64,000 bases of DNA from positions 682,001 through 746,000 of the forward strand of contig NZ_JAPDUG010000002.1 in the NCBI RefSeq assembly GCF_026015885.1, in the 5' to 3' direction. This document shows positions 41,737-50,444 of this stretch, one piece after another. The notes under the pieces were generated by a model. The model was not told where the DNA came from. It worked only from the letters and a program-made list of their open reading frames with translations, and ran no database searches. This stretch comes from Halocynthiibacter sp. SDUM655004 (lineage in GTDB: Bacteria; Pseudomonadota; Alphaproteobacteria; Rhodobacterales; Rhodobacteraceae). The position numbers and the translations under genes were made by a program. Position 1 is the stretch's first letter; every line of letters starts with the position of its first letter.

Positions 41737-41796
41737 ACGGGTAAGCGCCTTTCACATGAAAGATTGCGGTCCGGCATATTCTCCTTTGAGGCCGGT

Positions 41797-41806
41797 ATAC
41801 TGGTAT
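41797..41806. promoter_or_regulatory. Candidate GntR operator
   Basis: The short inverted repeat ATAC-TG-GTAT lies between the divergent gntR and oxidoreductase genes, 40 bases before the rightward ATG. FCD regulators often bind short palindromes of this type. It is weak evidence because the repeat is only ten bases. Confidence 0.35.
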
Positions 41807-41845
41807 GCTACTCTGTTTGAGACGCTGTGAATAGGGAGAAAACTA

Positions 41846-42886
41846 ATGGAAATTGCGCTTGTTGGCCTCGGAATGGTTGCAGGAACACATGCTAAAGCGA
41901 TCCAATCCATTGGGGATGATGTTCGGCTCGCTGGCGTTCTATCGCGCCACAAGGACCGCGCCGAAAAATTCGTTGAGGAACACTGTTCCGAAACCGCCGA
42001 CCCTATCACCATATATGAGAATATTTCCGAAATCGCTGCTGATCCGCGAATTGAAATTGTTGCGCTCTGCACCCCGCCCAATGCGCGCACAGAAATCGTG
42101 AAGGAGCTTGCGGAGGCAGGAAAACACATTCTCATAGAAAAGCCACTTGAGCGAACGCTCACTGCCGCCACAGAAATCGTCGAGATTTGCGAAAACAACA
42201 ACGTGATGCTTGGCGTCTTCTTTCAGCATCGATTGCGACAGTCTGCGCTCGCGGCTCGTGAAGCCTTGGCGCAAGGAAAACTCGGAGAGATCGCGGCGGT
42301 CGAAATCAACGTACCGTGGTGGCGGGAGCAAGCCTATTACGATGAACCAGGAAGAGGTACTTATGCGCGCGATGGCGGCGGGGTTCTCATTTCCCAATCC
42401 ATCCACACGATTGACGTCGCTATCAGCCTTGTTGGCCAAGTTTCCCGAGTTCAAGCGATGGCACGCACGACATCGCTGCACGAGATGGAATCCGAGGACT
42501 TCGTGTCTGCGGGGCTAGAATTCGCTAATGGCGCGGTTGGCTCGCTCCTCGCAAGTACAGCGAGCTATCCGGGAAGCGCGGAGAGCATCACTATCCACGG
42601 CACCAAGGGGTCTGCGAGCTTGGTATCCGGCAAATTCACACTGAGCTATCAGGATGGAACATCGGAAGTCGTTGGGGAGGAAGTCGCCTCAGGCGGAGGA
42701 GCGGACCCGATGGCATTTACGCACGCGTGGCATCAAGCGGTGGTTGAGGATTTTGTCGACGCGGTTCGCAATGACCGTGCCCCAGCAATAACTGGACGCG
42801 ACGCTCTAAAAGTACAGTCGCTGATTGAAGCCATCACCAAATCATCGCGCGAGGGTCGCATTCTTGATGTGCCCGCAACGGAGTAA
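41846..42886 (+). CDS. Gfo/Idh/MocA family oxidoreductase
   Basis: The protein has 346 residues, with GGGAGAAAACTA ahead of the ATG. The Rossmann start is IALVGLGMVAGTHAKAI, and the conserved EKPLERT segment (the catalytic-type lysine) lies near residue 99. A later GGGVLISQSIHTID supplies the His-Asp pair typical of sugar or inositol dehydrogenases. It ends 7 bases before a second family member, so both probably act on the same sugar or inositol-like compound. Confidence 0.9.
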   Translation: MEIALVGLGMVAGTHAKAIQSIGDDVRLAGVLSRHKDRAEKFVEEHCSETADPITIYENISEIAADPRIEIVALCTPPNARTEIVKELAEAGKHILIEKPLERTLTAATEIVEICENNNVMLGVFFQHRLRQSALAAREALAQGKLGEIAAVEINVPWWREQAYYDEPGRGTYARDGGGVLISQSIHTIDVAISLVGQVSRVQAMARTTSLHEMESEDFVSAGLEFANGAVGSLLASTASYPGSAESITIHGTKGSASLVSGKFTLSYQDGTSEVVGEEVASGGGADPMAFTHAWHQAVVEDFVDAVRNDRAPAITGRDALKVQSLIEAITKSSREGRILDVPATE

Positions 42887-42893
42887 TTCACCA

Positions 42894-43904
42894 ATGACAC
42901 TTAAATTTGCCGCTCTGGGCATTGAACATCGTCACATCTATGGCATGGCCCAAAACATGATTGACGCCGGCGCAGATTTTGTCGGCTGGTGGAATGATGG
43001 GCCAACTGGCGTTGAAGCGGGCTTGCGCAAAAGATTTCCAGATGTTCCCCAAATCACAAACCGGCAAGACATCATTGACGACCCCGAGATCGACCTAATC
43101 TTGATCGCAGACGTGCCAAACAATCGCGCGCAGTTGGCAATTGAGGCAATGGAAGCGGGCAAGGATATTATGGCAGACAAGCCTGGCTGTACAACGTTAG
43201 AGCAACTCCAAAAAATTCAATCGTGCGTCGCAAAAACAGGCCGAATTTGGACCGTCGATTTTTCAGAGCGCTTTGAAGTTGCCTCAGTCACGCGAGCCGC
43301 AGAACTGGTTGCCGATGGCGCAATCGGGCGTGTGATTCAGACCGTGGGCTTGGGCCCGCACAGGCTCAATAAAGAGACACGACCAGAGTGGTTTTTCGAC
43401 AAGGACGCTTATGGTGGCATCCTTACCGATATCGCGTCCCACCAGATCGACCAGTTTCTATTCTTCACTGGCTCGACGGACGCTGAAATCACTATGGCCA
43501 ACGCCGCAAATTATGCCAATCCTGAGACGCCAGGCTTGCAAGATTTTGGCGAATTATCAATCAAGAGCGACAAAGGCCACGGCTATGTGCGCGTCGACTG
43601 GTATACGCCAGACGCCCTTCCCAATTGGGGTGACGGCCGCCTGACGATCCTAGGGACAGAAGGGTATATCGAGCTCCGCAAATACGTTGATCTCGGCGGC
43701 AAAGATGGGATTGACCATCTGTTCCTCGTCAACGGAACGCGCTGCGAACGGATTGATTGCTCTGATGCCGGGCTGCCATATTTCAAACGCCTTGTGCACG
43801 ACATCCAAAACAGGACTGAAACCGCTGTTCCGCAAGCTCATACATTCAAGGTCATGGAACTAGGCATCAAAGCGCAGAATTTGGCAGACGGACAAAGCAC
43901 CTAG
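42894..43904 (+). CDS. Gfo/Idh/MocA family oxidoreductase
   Basis: The protein has 336 residues from the ATG at 42894, seven bases after the previous stop. It starts LKFAALGIEHRHIYGMAQN, a variant of the dinucleotide-binding loop with histidines in place of the usual glycines, then has MADKPGCTTLEQL (catalytic-type lysine) and GGILTDIASHQIDQFLFFTG. The sequence is distinct from its neighbour, so the two are probably different steps rather than a duplicate. Confidence 0.88.
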   Translation: MTLKFAALGIEHRHIYGMAQNMIDAGADFVGWWNDGPTGVEAGLRKRFPDVPQITNRQDIIDDPEIDLILIADVPNNRAQLAIEAMEAGKDIMADKPGCTTLEQLQKIQSCVAKTGRIWTVDFSERFEVASVTRAAELVADGAIGRVIQTVGLGPHRLNKETRPEWFFDKDAYGGILTDIASHQIDQFLFFTGSTDAEITMANAANYANPETPGLQDFGELSIKSDKGHGYVRVDWYTPDALPNWGDGRLTILGTEGYIELRKYVDLGGKDGIDHLFLVNGTRCERIDCSDAGLPYFKRLVHDIQNRTETAVPQAHTFKVMELGIKAQNLADGQST

Positions 43905-43925
43905 GTTTGCGACATGCCATTGATA

Positions 43926-43976
43926 TCAGGCCCGACCAATCTTTTTGGGCGGACCTGACAAGCGTTTTGCCTTGTC
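43926..43976. terminator. Two consecutive hairpins between convergent genes
   Basis: TCAGGCCCGACCAA at 43926-43939 pairs with TTGGGCGGACCTGA at 43945-43958 with two mismatches. A second perfect stem, GACAAG with CTTGTC, spans 43957-43976. They separate the oxidoreductase pair from the GH2 gene and may terminate both transcripts. Confidence 0.6.
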
Positions 43977-43977
43977 G

Positions 43978-46209
43978 TTAATCGCGAACAGTCAGTGCAA
44001 CCTTAACCGTTCCAAAACGTGGGCTTTTCACTGTGACGTTCACTTCGCCAACTTCCCCGGTTGGACGCACCCAAAATGCGCTCGTCCCGCCACGTAATGT
44101 GGTAACTTCCGGCCCGACACGCGTGGCCGCACCCTCAACCGAAATCGTTACTGGCTCGCTTATGAACTTCAGCAGGTTGCCGACCTGATCTAAGGCACGA
44201 ATTGCCACTCGAACTTCTCCATGCGATGCGACCAGTTCGCTCTGATCCGGCGCAACTTCGAGCGTTGTTGCGACTGGAGCCGCAAGCATTGTTTTTCGCT
44301 CAACCGGTTTGCCATCTAAGTACCCGACAATCTCTACATCAAGCCACGCGCTCCCCCATCTTCCAAGCTCCGGGTTCGGCAGATCACCGGGTTCAAGCTT
44401 CATAGGAGGATGAGGCAAATGCGCATATCTCTCCCGATACGGGATCATCGGCACTTCAATTCCGCTTGGGAACTTCACGCGCACTTCATCACAGTTTGTG
44501 AGAACCATCAGAGGGAAAACACCACCAATGTTTCGCTCTCCGCGCGCCCAAATCGTAACAGGCTGCATTACAACGCGCTCTTGCGGTGACACTTGGCTTG
44601 CATAGGCATATGCCGCAAATTTCGGCTCGCGGAACATCGACATTACGCCGTGGTGACATACCCGATCGCCAGATCCGAAATCTGAATGCGTGTTGTAATC
44701 AAACATGCACCACCCGATGCAGCCTGCGATACTGTCATCCGCAAATGCCGCATCAAGCACATCAAGGTGCCGCGTGACATGCTCAATCTGGCGCTGCTCC
44801 TGATCGTATACTTTGGTCGGATACATATGGCCGTTGTATTCCGTGACCAAGTAAGGAACGTCCTTGCCTAGGCCAGTAACTTCCTGCTGACTTCGCAACG
44901 ACGTCCGTTCACGGTTCGCACCGGGAAGTTCAAACTCACCGAGGATGAAGTCATTAAACGTGTACACGTCCTCTAGAAACTCACTCTCGAGATCCTTGCG
45001 AATACCCCCAGTTGGGCGCGTTGGGTCCAACTCGCGGGTAAGTGCATTGGTGCGTTGATAAAAATCGCTGTCGTCCGGGGACTCGTTGATCCGCACGCCC
45101 CACATGATAATCGACGGATGGTTCCAATCACGTTCGATCATCGCACGAACATTCTCAACCGACCGATTTTTCCATTCTTCACCGCCGATATGCTGCCAAC
45201 CGGGGATTTCTTCCAGAACCATGAGCCCAATGCGATCGCAGTGGTCAAGGAACCAAGGCGATTGAGGATAATGCGAGGTTCGAACGATGTTACAACCAAG
45301 CTCATTCTTTAGAATTTCAGCATCGCGCTCCTGCGAGGCCCGCCCCTGCGCATAGCCGGTGTAAGGGAACGATTGATGTCGGTTCAGACCGATAAGCTTC
45401 ACGCGCTCGCCGTTCAGGAAAAATCCCTTTGGCGTAAACTTGGCATCTCTAAACCCGAAGGTGGTCTCGCGCGTGTCGGAACCCGCCTCCGTCTCAAACG
45501 ACAACTGAAGCGTATAAAGCGCTGGGTTCTGAGGGCTCCAAAGAGAAATATTCGATAGGCCGCTAAACTCGACGCTCTGAACACCTTCAGTTAGAGCCAA
45601 TTCGGTTCGCGCAACGCTGTTGCCATCGAAATCTAACACCTCAGCAGAGACTGCGGCTCCCTCGGGAATCCCAACAGAGGCCAACACTTCAAACTCTGCC
45701 CGAACCTTGCTCTGCTCGGACAAAACATCAAACGTTTCAACACGCACTTTGCCAAATGCTATTGGATCAGAAACCTTGATCCAAACATCACGATAGATAC
45801 CTGCGTAGGTCAGGTAGTCTATCTGCCCGCCAAAAGGAGGAATTTCCGGATTTTCGGCGCCGCTCAATTGAACCTCGACCTCTACGCCTTCGGAGCCAAG
45901 CGCCTCAGTAAGATCAACTTCGAATGGTGTGTAGCCGTCAGTATAAGCCACGGAAGCCTGCCCATTCACAAACACTTTTGCATCGGCCATCACACCGTCA
46001 AAAACGAGGCTAACCTGCTTGCCAGCGAATGCTTCGGACCAATCAATTCTCTTACGATAGGAAAAGGCCTTCTGATACGATTTCTCGTCAAAATAATCGT
46101 ACGGAAGCTCAACCGACGAATGCGGAAGCGAAACTTCGGTTGCGTTCGACCCCTCACCTTCCAGAGGCGCAAACAGCCAACCTTCGTTACAAAATTCCGT
46201 GTACGACAT
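43978..46209 (-). CDS. Glycoside hydrolase family 2 beta-glycosidase
   Basis: The protein has 743 residues with a strong GGAGGAGGG site. GH2 modules in order are: sugar-binding jelly roll (DYFDEKSYQKAFSYRKRIDW; VFVNGQASVAYTDGYTPFEVDL), immunoglobulin-like domain (SLWSPQNPALYTLQLSFE), TIM barrel (KLIGLNRHQSFPYTGYA; TSHYPQSPWFLDHCDRIGLMVLEEIPGW in blocks), acid/base Glu in MWGVRINES, nucleophile Glu in LVTEYNGHMYP, and a C-terminal Ig-like tail. No secretion signal is seen, so it acts in the cytoplasm on an imported oligosaccharide. Located downstream of a LacI regulator with shared operators. Confidence 0.9.
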   Translation of the reverse strand: MSYTEFCNEGWLFAPLEGEGSNATEVSLPHSSVELPYDYFDEKSYQKAFSYRKRIDWSEAFAGKQVSLVFDGVMADAKVFVNGQASVAYTDGYTPFEVDLTEALGSEGVEVEVQLSGAENPEIPPFGGQIDYLTYAGIYRDVWIKVSDPIAFGKVRVETFDVLSEQSKVRAEFEVLASVGIPEGAAVSAEVLDFDGNSVARTELALTEGVQSVEFSGLSNISLWSPQNPALYTLQLSFETEAGSDTRETTFGFRDAKFTPKGFFLNGERVKLIGLNRHQSFPYTGYAQGRASQERDAEILKNELGCNIVRTSHYPQSPWFLDHCDRIGLMVLEEIPGWQHIGGEEWKNRSVENVRAMIERDWNHPSIIMWGVRINESPDDSDFYQRTNALTRELDPTRPTGGIRKDLESEFLEDVYTFNDFILGEFELPGANRERTSLRSQQEVTGLGKDVPYLVTEYNGHMYPTKVYDQEQRQIEHVTRHLDVLDAAFADDSIAGCIGWCMFDYNTHSDFGSGDRVCHHGVMSMFREPKFAAYAYASQVSPQERVVMQPVTIWARGERNIGGVFPLMVLTNCDEVRVKFPSGIEVPMIPYRERYAHLPHPPMKLEPGDLPNPELGRWGSAWLDVEIVGYLDGKPVERKTMLAAPVATTLEVAPDQSELVASHGEVRVAIRALDQVGNLLKFISEPVTISVEGAATRVGPEVTTLRGGTSAFWVRPTGEVGEVNVTVKSPRFGTVKVALTVRD

Positions 46210-46269
46210 AATGCCCTCCTCCCGACAGATTCTAAGTCTTTTCCTTTAGGTCGAATCTGTTGGTAAATT

Positions 46270-46280
46270 TTTTAGTAAAT
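46270..46280. promoter_or_regulatory. Candidate LacI-family operator upstream of the GH2 gene
   Basis: TTTTAGTAAAT matches the palindromic ATTTASTAAAT seen upstream of the lacI gene in 10 of 11 positions. It lies between the regulator stop and the GH2 ribosome site. Confidence 0.45.
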
Positions 46281-46292
46281 TCAGTCAAGAAA

Positions 46293-47279
46293 TTACCTAG
46301 TACTCGCTCGCCAAACGATCTTCGGCTGCAGTACCACACTTTTGCAAACGTCACGTCCGCCCAACTGTTCGACCAACATTTCCACTGCTGAGGTTCCCGC
46401 AACTTCGGGAGCCAAGCGAATGCTTGAGAGCGGCGGATTAAGGAACTCAGACGCCGGATTATCATTGAACCCGACCACTGAGATGTCTTTTGGTATTTCG
46501 AGACCCTTGCTTTGCGCTGCACGATAGGCGCCTATGGCCATCGAGTCGGTACAGGCGATTATGACATCCGGCGGCATCGCGGATTCCAAGAGCTTCATTG
46601 CACTCTCAAAGCCCAGATCAATGGTGGAGCCTTTGACACAAACCAACGCCGGATCAAAAATACCTTTACGTTCCATCCATTCAGAATAAGCCACATGTCG
46701 GGTCTCGTTGGGTAGGCTCGCCTTGTACTTGCTTTCGCCGCCGATAAAGCCTGGTCTGCGGTATCCCTTCTCCCACAGATCATCAAGAAGCCTTGCCGTA
46801 GCACCATATAAATCATGGAAAACATTATCTAAAGTATGCGAATTTCTCGGTGCATCAATCATGACAGCCCGCCCCTTAGCAGTTTCAATCTTGCGTTGGA
46901 ACTCACCCTGAACTGGGCCAATCACGATGGCACCGGAGGCCTTCTTTTTCAGAAAATCAAGGATCGCCGATTCATCGGACGTGATTGAAACTTGGATATT
47001 CTGGCTAAAACAGCACCGCTCAATCCCCAACCGCAGACCAGCATAATACGGGTCTTCCAGTTCACCTCCAAGCCAACGCCCGACATGGACCATAATGCTG
47101 CGATCTGCTTGCACTTCCGTCCGCGCGCGGCGCGGTGTATACTTCAGTTCGCTCGCCTTTGCGATAATCGCGCGTCGCGTATCCGCCGACACCGAGAGCG
47201 AAGGATCATTACTCATGACTCGCGAAACCGTTGCGTTGGAGACCCCAACTGCCGCTGCGATATCTTTCAATTTCACCAT
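46293..47279 (-). CDS. LacI family transcriptional regulator
   Basis: The protein has 328 residues from the ATG at 47279, preceded by GGGGGAG. The N-terminal helix-turn-helix is VKLKDIAAAVGVSNATVSRVMSNDPSLSV (two blocks), followed by the hinge and a periplasmic-binding-protein-like sensor (SIMVHVGRWLGGELEDPYYAG; DVIIACTDSMAIGAYRAAQSKGLEIPKDISVVGFNDNPASEF in blocks). It is upstream of the GH2 gene on the same strand and probably represses it and itself through the ATTTASTAAAT sites. Confidence 0.92.
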   Translation of the reverse strand: MVKLKDIAAAVGVSNATVSRVMSNDPSLSVSADTRRAIIAKASELKYTPRRARTEVQADRSIMVHVGRWLGGELEDPYYAGLRLGIERCCFSQNIQVSITSDESAILDFLKKKASGAIVIGPVQGEFQRKIETAKGRAVMIDAPRNSHTLDNVFHDLYGATARLLDDLWEKGYRRPGFIGGESKYKASLPNETRHVAYSEWMERKGIFDPALVCVKGSTIDLGFESAMKLLESAMPPDVIIACTDSMAIGAYRAAQSKGLEIPKDISVVGFNDNPASEFLNPPLSSIRLAPEVAGTSAVEMLVEQLGGRDVCKSVVLQPKIVWRASTR

Positions 47280-47321
47280 AATGCTCCCCCTCACTCAGCT
47301 AGCAATAGATGCTTAAAGAAA

Positions 47322-47351
47322 ATTTACTAAATACGCCCCAATTTACTTAGA
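47322..47351. promoter_or_regulatory. Candidate autoregulatory LacI operators
   Basis: ATTTACTAAAT at 47322-47332 is an 11-base palindrome around a central C, and ATTTACTTAGA at 47341-47351 is a partial second copy. Both lie within 75 bases of the lacI start. The same core recurs before the GH2 gene. Confidence 0.5.
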
Positions 47352-48160
47352 TTCTTGCGTTCTGTCTATTCATTGGGGAGTACAATTTTGGGAGACCACA
47401 ATGACTGGAAATTTATTTAGACTGAAGACGGTAAATAACAGGTGCCGAACTTAGCAAGTCAATCTTCATAGCTCAGCAATACGGCTAAATCTCTCGAGAA
47501 ATTCAGCCACTGACACAAGCTGCAACTTGCAGTTTGCTAAACCTCTACGACTAGGAGGTAAGAGATGTCTAAACGGAAGCACGCTACTACTAAGACTAAA
47601 GTGAAAGCCTCGCAGCCAGCCACAAAGGCAAGTTAAATCGCGAATCCTCCGAAAATAAACCACTAATCGAAACACGCACCGCTACTGTATGGGACTTGTG
47701 TATGAATCTCGACGGCCTCAAGAAGGCTGAGATCAAGGAGCTTTAATATTGGCCCATACACACAATCCTGAAGCTAACGGCTACCAATTTTTTCCTTACA
47801 AATTTATGGAACAGAAAGTGTGGCGCGAATTGCTCAAGCCCAATAACACCACTTCGTCCATGAACAGACGATGGCGACCGCGATAGCTCTCTAGTTCGTT
47901 TAACTATCACTGCCGAGACAAGAAGTCGGGGTCGGACGCTATCTGTTACGGCAGATTGGCAGAGATCTTTCGAAGGGATACACTTTAGCCCAATTTCCTG
48001 TTTTCTTGGGACCACTTCACTTAATTTAAATTCAGTGCCCGTTGATAGTCTGCATATGTGCCTTTAGCCTCTCTCTTAAATTGACCTTCACGCTAGGAGT
48101 TCTCCAAATAAGGTTTTGGGTGCATTGTGAGGGCGCAAAATGAATTGGCAATAAGGAAAC
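47352..48160. other. Long gap with degraded small frames
   Basis: This 0.8-kb stretch holds no gene I can name. It contains a 23-codon frame with a perfect ribosome site (47565-47636). A following open stretch in another frame (about 47636-47746) ends NLDGLKKAEIKEL. A TTG-started 45-codon frame lies at 47749-47886 with AAGGAG upstream. These look like the remains of a small operon broken by frameshifts. A 90-codon frame on the opposite strand (47743-48015) overlaps them and is less convincing. Confidence 0.4.
47565..47636 (+). CDS. Possible short basic peptide with perfect ribosome site
   Basis: The ATG at 47565 is preceded by AGGAGGTAAGAG. The 23-residue product is rich in Lys, Thr and Ala (SKRKHATTKTKVKASQPATKAS). 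The following sequence remains open in another frame and reads like protein (IETRTATVWDLCMNLDGLKK), so this may be the N-terminus of a frameshifted small gene rather than a complete peptide. No family recognised. Confidence 0.4.
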   Translation: MSKRKHATTKTKVKASQPATKAS

Positions 48161-48196
48161 ACGCTTTCAAAATTTGCGGCGGTCGCAACGTGTAGC

Positions 48197-48772
48197 TTGG
48201 GATTAGGCTTGCTGAGTCTCTCTGTTGACGTAGTGGCGGCTGAAAATTACTCGCCAATTTCTCATGCGATCAAGCGTTCTTATGAGAACAGCCGTTTCGA
48301 TACGGTTAATGTAAGGTTGGAAAACTGTGTCATCGAGGTTGAACTTGTTGACAGTGATGCATGTGACGGATCCACTCAAATAAAATCTATAAAAAAGAAA
48401 TTTAACTTTAGAAAAAATGAGGCGACGGCATCCCTCAATAGGGCAAAAGACTATGGCGGTGAAAAGCGTTTTAAAATAAACTTTCTTCCAACTGATGATT
48501 GGACGCATCAAGTTGCGGTTCTTAAAAAAGAAAGCCGAGCAGCTTCTTTCCGAAGCGCGCTCCGAAATTGGCTGGGGCCAAGATGCCGCAATTTTAACTT
48601 CTCAGAGATTCATCGCCAGCCATCTCACGCTAGCTTGGGCTCCTATAGAATCTCCAAGTATTGTCCTATTGGAAATAGCATCAATTTTAATTCTGACTGG
48701 CTGAGTGTTCAAACTCAAGACCCGAACAAATTGCTGCAATCCTTTGAAGCGCTTGCAGACCAGTGTAAATAG
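48197..48772 (+). CDS. Exported protein of unknown function, start uncertain and possibly frameshifted
   Basis: From a TTG at 48197 the frame gives 191 residues. The frame is open upstream to 48155; reading from an ACG at 48161 gives TLSKFAAVATCSLGLGLLSLS-VDVVAAE, a much better Sec signal than the TTG start provides, with AAGGAA just before it. The true start may therefore be a non-standard or mutated codon. Between about 48520 and 48700 the neighbouring frame (KKKAEQLLSEARSEIGWGQDAA) looks more protein-like than the nominal one, while the end (SVQTQDPNKLLQSFEALADQCK) looks genuine, suggesting two compensating frameshifts. The IS element starts 8 bases after the stop. Confidence 0.4.
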   Translation: MGLGLLSLSVDVVAAENYSPISHAIKRSYENSRFDTVNVRLENCVIEVELVDSDACDGSTQIKSIKKKFNFRKNEATASLNRAKDYGGEKRFKINFLPTDDWTHQVAVLKKESRAASFRSALRNWLGPRCRNFNFSEIHRQPSHASLGSYRISKYCPIGNSINFNSDWLSVQTQDPNKLLQSFEALADQCK

Positions 48773-48865
48773 GTTCGCCTTGTCTAACGTCAGCACCGAC
48801 CGGACAGATTTAGGGGGTTGCGCTACGGAGGATTTCTGGTTCATCGAAGCCATTAAGGAGCGAAG

Positions 48866-49255
48866 ATGAACAAGAAGTCCGGAACATCGAAGGATTCCGC
48901 TGACAAGCTGGTCAGAGGCATCAAACGCAAGACACACAAGCATTACTCAGCCGAAGAGAAGATCAGGATTGTCCTGGCTGGCCTGCGAGGTGAGGAGAGT
49001 ATCGCCGCGCTGTACCGCCGCGAGGGGATCGCCGAGAGCCTGTATTATTCCTGGTCAAAGGAATTCCTCGAGGCTGGGAAGAACCGCTTGGCGGGTGACG
49101 CGGCGCGATAGGCGACATCCCCCGAAGTCAAAGAGCTGCGGTCAGAATCGGCCGCGCTGAAAGAGGTCGTTGCCGAGCTGACGCTTGAGAACCGGCTGCT
49201 CAAAAAAGCAAGATCGGGGATGGGGAGTTCGAAGAATGAGATACCCAGCCTCTGA
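48866..49255 (+). pseudogene. IS3 transposase orfA with internal stop
   Basis: The frame begins MNKKSGTSKDSADKLVRGIKRK and contains the helix-turn-helix part KIRIVLAGLRGEESIAALYRREGIAESLYYSW (two blocks). A TAG at 49109-49111 interrupts it after GDAAR; the same frame then continues ATSPEVKELRSESAALKEVV and ENRLLKKA, the leucine-zipper tail expected of OrfA, to a TGA at 49253-49255. The break is a single nonsense codon. Confidence 0.85.
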
Positions 49256-50227
49256 GAAGCTTGAGATCATTCGCACGGCAAACACTGAAGATGCTGGGTA
49301 TTCCTAGCAGCACTTATTATGACTGTTATGCCCGGTGGAGCGATGGTGGTATCGATGCGCTTGCCGATCGCTCTCCCCGGCCAAAGTCGGTCTGGAACCG
49401 CATTCCGGACCAGGTCCGCAAGGATGTTGTCGACTTTGCGTTGGAGCACGAGGATCTGACGCCCCGGGAACTGGCGATCAAATACACCGATGAGAAGCGC
49501 TACTTCGTCTCGGATTCCTCAGTTTATCGCATTCTCAGCGCCGAGGATCTGATCACGGCCCCAGCCCATGTGGTGATCTGTGCGGCTGACGAGTTCAGGG
49601 ACAAGACAACCAGACCGAACGAGCTGCTCCTCTCGGGCATGTAAACATGCCCTGCCGGGCAAGGGGCAGACCGACTTCACTTATCTCAAGTTCATCGGTT
49701 GGGGCTGGTTCTATCTGTCCACGATCCTCGACGATTACAGCCGTTACATTATCGCTAGGAAGCTTTGCACCACGATGAAGGCCAAGGATGTCACCGACAC
49801 GCTGGACCTGGCATTGGACGCCTCAAGTTGCAATCAGGCCATGGTCGTGCACAAGTCAAGGCTGCTCAGTGATAATGGCGCATCTTATGTTGCCGCCGAC
49901 TTGGCCGACTATCTTGAGAGCAAAGGCATGGATCACGTTCGTGGTGCGCCACATCATCCCCAAACCCAGAGGAAGATCGAAAGGTGGCATCAGACCATGA
50001 AGAACCGGGTTCTCCTAGAAAACTACTTCCTGCCCGGCGAACTGGAACGCCAGATCGGCGCATTTGTCGATCACTATAACAACCGTCGTTATCACGAGGG
50101 CTTGAATAACCTAACACCCGCCGACGTCTATAACGGTCGAGGCGCAAAGATCTTGAAGATGAGAGAGGAGATCAAGAACCAGACAATCCGAAAACGCCGG
50201 TTGCAGCACCAAGCCGCGGTCGCCTAA
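49236..50227 (+). pseudogene. IS3 transposase orfB (DDE integrase) with two frameshifts
   Basis: The ATG at 49236 starts MRYPASEKLEIIRT, then about 26 bases are missing relative to what the family normally has, and the reading continues in the next frame as RQTLKMLGIPSSTYYDCYARW to DEFRDKTTRPNE at about 49623. There a 43-base palindromic insert replaces about 6 bases and shifts the frame again. The catalytic core follows: TDFTYLKFIGWGWF, SDNGASYVAADL and KIERWHQTMKNR, giving the D, D and E residues. The end is intact. The element cannot move by itself. Confidence 0.85.
49624..49666. repeat. Palindromic 43-base insert in the transposase relic
   Basis: The insert has a perfect 8-bp inverted repeat, GGGCATGT-AA-ACATGCCC at 49635-49652, inside looser outer arms (CTGCTCC... 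and ...GGGGCAG). It resembles a REP-like or other short palindromic element. I see no second copy in the window. Confidence 0.5.
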
Positions 50228-50444
50228 ACTCAAGCAGAAACCGAACCAGAGCCTCCGTTATGATACAGCCTTAGCTCTCCGAAAAACTCTGACGACGGAC
50301 ATGTTCGTTTACATGTAGGTGTTTTGTAACCCAGAACGCAAGTACCCGAGGAACGGAACGCGGGGCACGTCGAGTTCGACTACCGCTATCAATGAGACAC
50401 ATTGATGCCTAGGAAGACGTGGCTACTCAGTTAGGTATCTTTTT

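Larger units (their letters stand above)
48781..50301 (+). mobile_element. Degenerate IS3-family insertion sequence
   Basis: The element is bounded by imperfect terminal inverted repeats: TGTCTAACGTCAGC at the left end and, on the other strand at the right end, TGTCCGTCGTCAGA; 16 of the first 27 positions match. The 1,521 bases contain orfA and orfB of an IS3-type transposase, both broken. No convincing target duplication remains. Confidence 0.8.

Noticed and set aside
41939-42481. 180-codon minus-strand frame opposite an oxidoreductase gene
   Set aside because: It is fully covered by a Gfo/Idh/MocA gene with clear motifs and reads like an antisense frame.
48773-50310. Target-site duplication of the IS element
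   Set aside because: The bases outside the two inverted repeats do not match over 3-5 positions; GTTCG occurs on both sides but not at the junctions.
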